This document shows positions 61,241 through 64,000 of a DNA stretch of 64,000 nucleotides, piece after piece; the stretch's first letter is position 1; the number at the start of each line of letters is the position of its first letter. Source of the DNA: Sclerurus mexicanus. Lineage: Eukaryota > Chordata > Aves > Passeriformes > Furnariidae. The notes below the pieces were generated by a model. It was not told the origin of the DNA and made no database searches. It saw only the letters and a list, made by a program, of their open reading frames with translations. The position numbers and the translations under genes were made by a program. The DNA is taken from NCBI GenBank assembly GCA_013396755.1, contig VWZF01003010.1, positions 1 through 64,000 on the forward strand. The letters run 5' to 3'.

Positions 61241-64000
61241 TTTGTTAAATATGATTTGAATTTTTGTACAAGGAGGTTGCGCTGTGTTTGCTGTGAATTC
61301 TTGGATACTCTAGTAGAACTCCTGTGATCTTAATCAGAATTCACAATTCATTCCTTGTGTCCAGCTTCTCTCTTTACTGAGCTTAAATTTTTATTTAAAG
61401 AAAAAGTTAGAAAAAGATACCAAATTTTCTGAGTTACAATCTGCTGTAGACAGTAGTAAATTATTTTATGTTGTTAGATTAAGCTTTATTGCCTTGACTG
61501 AAGAGATTTTAGAAGTATAGGAATATAGTGTAGCCTTATCTTGATAGTACAAAAATTAATAAATTACTATAAACTCAGATTTAAATTCTCCATTCAAATA
61601 CTTCCAATTTTAACTTGATTATAATTAAATAATTAAAGAACGATTTTAACATGGTTTCATGCTAAAATGATTTCTTTTCTTGTTTGGTTTTTTTTCTGTT
61701 TTTGTGACATTATTGCTTGTTTTGTGATAAATTATGTTTTTCTTAAAGGCCTACTTTTTTTAGCCAAATTACCTGAAAATTTTGATTTTTGTTACAAAAT
61801 GTGATGCTTTTCTAAACACCATGATGTCAAAAAAGCTTTGTGACATGAAACATAAACATTTAAATCCCACACAACAAGAAAAGTAATATTGTTTTTAAAA
61901 TGAATTGATTTTAACTTAGTGTCTTGGTTTATAAACATGTATGTTTGACAATCCTGGATGCCCAATCTGTCCTGGAGCAGGTCTGTTAATGTTTAGCTTT
62001 TAAAATCAGATTTTCCAATTTGATAAATATTTTTCTTCCGTTCTGCTAATATGAAAGAACCATACCCACAAAAGAATTTTACTACACGGAAAAAACAGTG
62101 AAGCCACATGCAATACTGATAAAAATGGTGTGACACTTTATATCAAACAATATTTTTCTGTTCTATTTCTCCTGTTTTAGTAACTGCTTATATAAACGTG
62201 AGGGTTTTTTTTAAATAAAGATAAGAGGTAAACATGTTGGACATGGATGTATCATTCTTTTTTGTTTGAGATAGTTGTACACACCAAAGATCTGTACATG
62301 AACATAGGAAATTTTATACAGTCGGCAGGAAAGCAACTCTAGACAGTGGGGATGGAAGAATCCATTGTGTCCTGTGGCCAGGGTAGTCCTTTGATAACAG
62401 AGAATACTGCAGGGAATACTGCTTTCAGGGAATATTGCAGAGAATACTACTGGGAAAACTTACACTTGCTGGATTGGAGTTGAGAAAGCATTACACTTGC
62501 AAAAACTTGGCTTTTGACATTAAAATGTGCACTTGTGATTTAATGACACAGAGGGCTGATGCATTTGAATTTTTTCATAATCCATTATGAAGGATCAAAA
62601 TCTACCCCTTGTATTCAGTAAGAGTTCACGTTTTTACCTGTATCATTTTAACCCACAAATGGATGATGAGATTTAGCCTGTTGGATTTACCTGCTGACTT
62701 CATTGATTAGCTGCCAGATGACTGTCACCTTCCCTTGCAAAGCTGTTGTGTGCCTGTTTTGGTTTTGAGTTTTGCCAGTACTGTCAGTAGTTCCATGACA
62801 ATAAGTCTTGATCAGCTGTTTTCATGTTCAATGTTTGTCCTAATAGATGTAGCTTTGGAATCAGTATTTGAAATCTGATGGGCTAACTGTTGCTAGAAAA
62901 CATCTTTCTGCTTATCTGGCGTATTTAACCAATTTTTCTAAAGACTTTTAACTTCTTCCATTAAAGGAAAGCTGTCAACCTCCCATATATAAACTCTGCC
63001 ACTACATTTGCCTCCAGAGTAAAGACTGAAGGTTGAGATTAAAGCAGAAAGTTCCATTTATATATTTTCTGTCTTGTGTAGTCCTATTTTAAAATATCTT
63101 CTGCTGATACTCTTGGACATTTCATGTAAGGGTCAATCATCCCATTTTGGAAATAAATCTGGAAGTCTTGCTGTTTTAAAAGAAAAAAACAGATTAGTAC
63201 TGGAGGTGAAAATTCTCCAGCTCTCAGCTATAAAGATTTTGTTTGGATTTCCTATTTCACTCATATTCTTCATAATGAACTAGTTGTCTCACAGACTTTC
63301 ATTCTTGTCTCTTTGACTTACTCTGTGAGTGTCTTTCCTCTCAGTTTATTTACTGATTATTTGGATTGAAGGGAGAGGTGGTGTTTAATTGTGCAATTTT
63401 GAGGACTCAGTGGGTAAGCAGACTCGTACCCTGGCAGGAGGATTAAGGAGGCAGGAGCAGGACAGTGGTGAGATAAGCATATATCTGTTTTCTGTGGGCC
63501 CTGTTTCATTTCTCCCACCAAGGCATTGCCACCCCAAACATACCACTGATTCAGCTCTCAGAAAGTTTGATTTTCTGCTGACTAAGATCCAGACACTTTG
63601 GATTGTATTGGTTAGATTTTTCATTTCCTTACTTGGACAAAGATATACAATGTTTAGGGATTATGTTTTTCTGTTTTCAATTGCAACCTATATACTTCAT
63701 TGCCTAAGTGCTACTTTAGCACCAATTGCAAGAATATAAATAAAAAGCACCACTTTGTGTTTGTTCATCTAAGACCTTGAAAAGCAGTAAATCAAAATCC
63801 TTTCTTGGTCTACCTTCAGTTCTCATGACAGGACCAATACATTTGGACTGCTGCAACTTATTTAGATGATGTTTGTCAAGATGTTGGCTTTAAAACACAT
63901 AGCAGCATTTTTACAGCAAAGCTGATTACTATTTTATGTGTCTAACCCCATGGCAAAGAGGACCTTAAACATTTCCCCTTTCCAAGGAAGTTTACTCCAC
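61241..64000. other. Gene-free AT-rich sequence to the right edge
   Basis: I see no gene. The sequence is AT-rich and unique apart from a small tandem repeat at 62.4 kb. The longest frames (79 codons minus and 116 codons +, both at about 63.39-63.74 kb) overlap each other on opposite strands and have no known domain. Confidence 0.6.
62399..62459 (+). repeat. Short 12-base tandem repeat
   Basis: Four or five imperfect units of a 12-base motif: AGAGAATACTGC, AGGGAATACTGC, (four-base spacer) AGGGAATATTGC, AGAGAATACTAC, then a partial TGGGAAAAC. It is a small, slightly decayed minisatellite in unique sequence. Confidence 0.75.

Overview
The window reads as vertebrate nuclear DNA, almost certainly from a bird. 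It is AT-rich and has no operon-like gene packing, ribosome binding sites or long conserved reading frames. Its recognisable repeats are mostly CR1 LINE fragments. The clearest one, near 60.5-61.2 kb, has the avian CR1 3' end and part of the CR1 ORF2 C-terminus. I found no intact protein-coding gene, rRNA, tRNA, snRNA or CRISPR array that I could defend. The region is best read as an intergenic stretch or the inside of a large intron, with scattered fossils of mobile elements.

Layout. The left edge (1-235) cuts through a decayed CR1 reverse-transcriptase fragment on the + strand. From about 0.2 to 14.7 kb the DNA is mostly unique, with one good MIR-like SINE relic (6.8-6.96 kb), one weaker one (10.15-10.26 kb) and a G-rich polypurine tract (9.75 kb). 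At 14.7-15.5 kb an old CR1 3' end lies close to a minus-strand relic of a hAT-type transposase. The stretch 15.5-32.7 kb is unique and AT-rich; it includes a 21-base segment framed by strong splice-like signals (30.19 kb) and a weak coding-like patch (18.3-19.0 kb). At 32.68-33.18 kb an A/C-rich low-complexity tract is followed by a relic of an L1/Tx1-type reverse transcriptase. From 33 to 59 kb there is mostly unique DNA, with a TAATTA-rich cluster (36.3 kb), a CR1 3'-end fragment (42.6 kb), another MIR-like relic (51.1 kb), one ambiguous base (51,755) and a decayed 45-base tandem repeat (53.4 kb).

The most striking physical feature is a hexanucleotide array at 59.17-59.90 kb: 104 uninterrupted GATATA units, preceded by an irregular stretch of variant units. 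It produces a long apparent reading frame of alternating Leu-Tyr that is not a gene. The array is followed by the largest CR1 copy (60.46-61.24 kb, minus strand) and by AT-rich unique DNA with a small 12-base tandem repeat (62.4 kb).

No genes act together here, because no functional gene is seen. The window is mainly a record of repeat history: CR1 copies of different ages, MIR-like SINEs, a hAT DNA transposon and an L1/Tx1-type LINE, the last two being uncommon classes in bird genomes. All family assignments come from reading translated motifs and remembered consensus features by eye; no database search was run.
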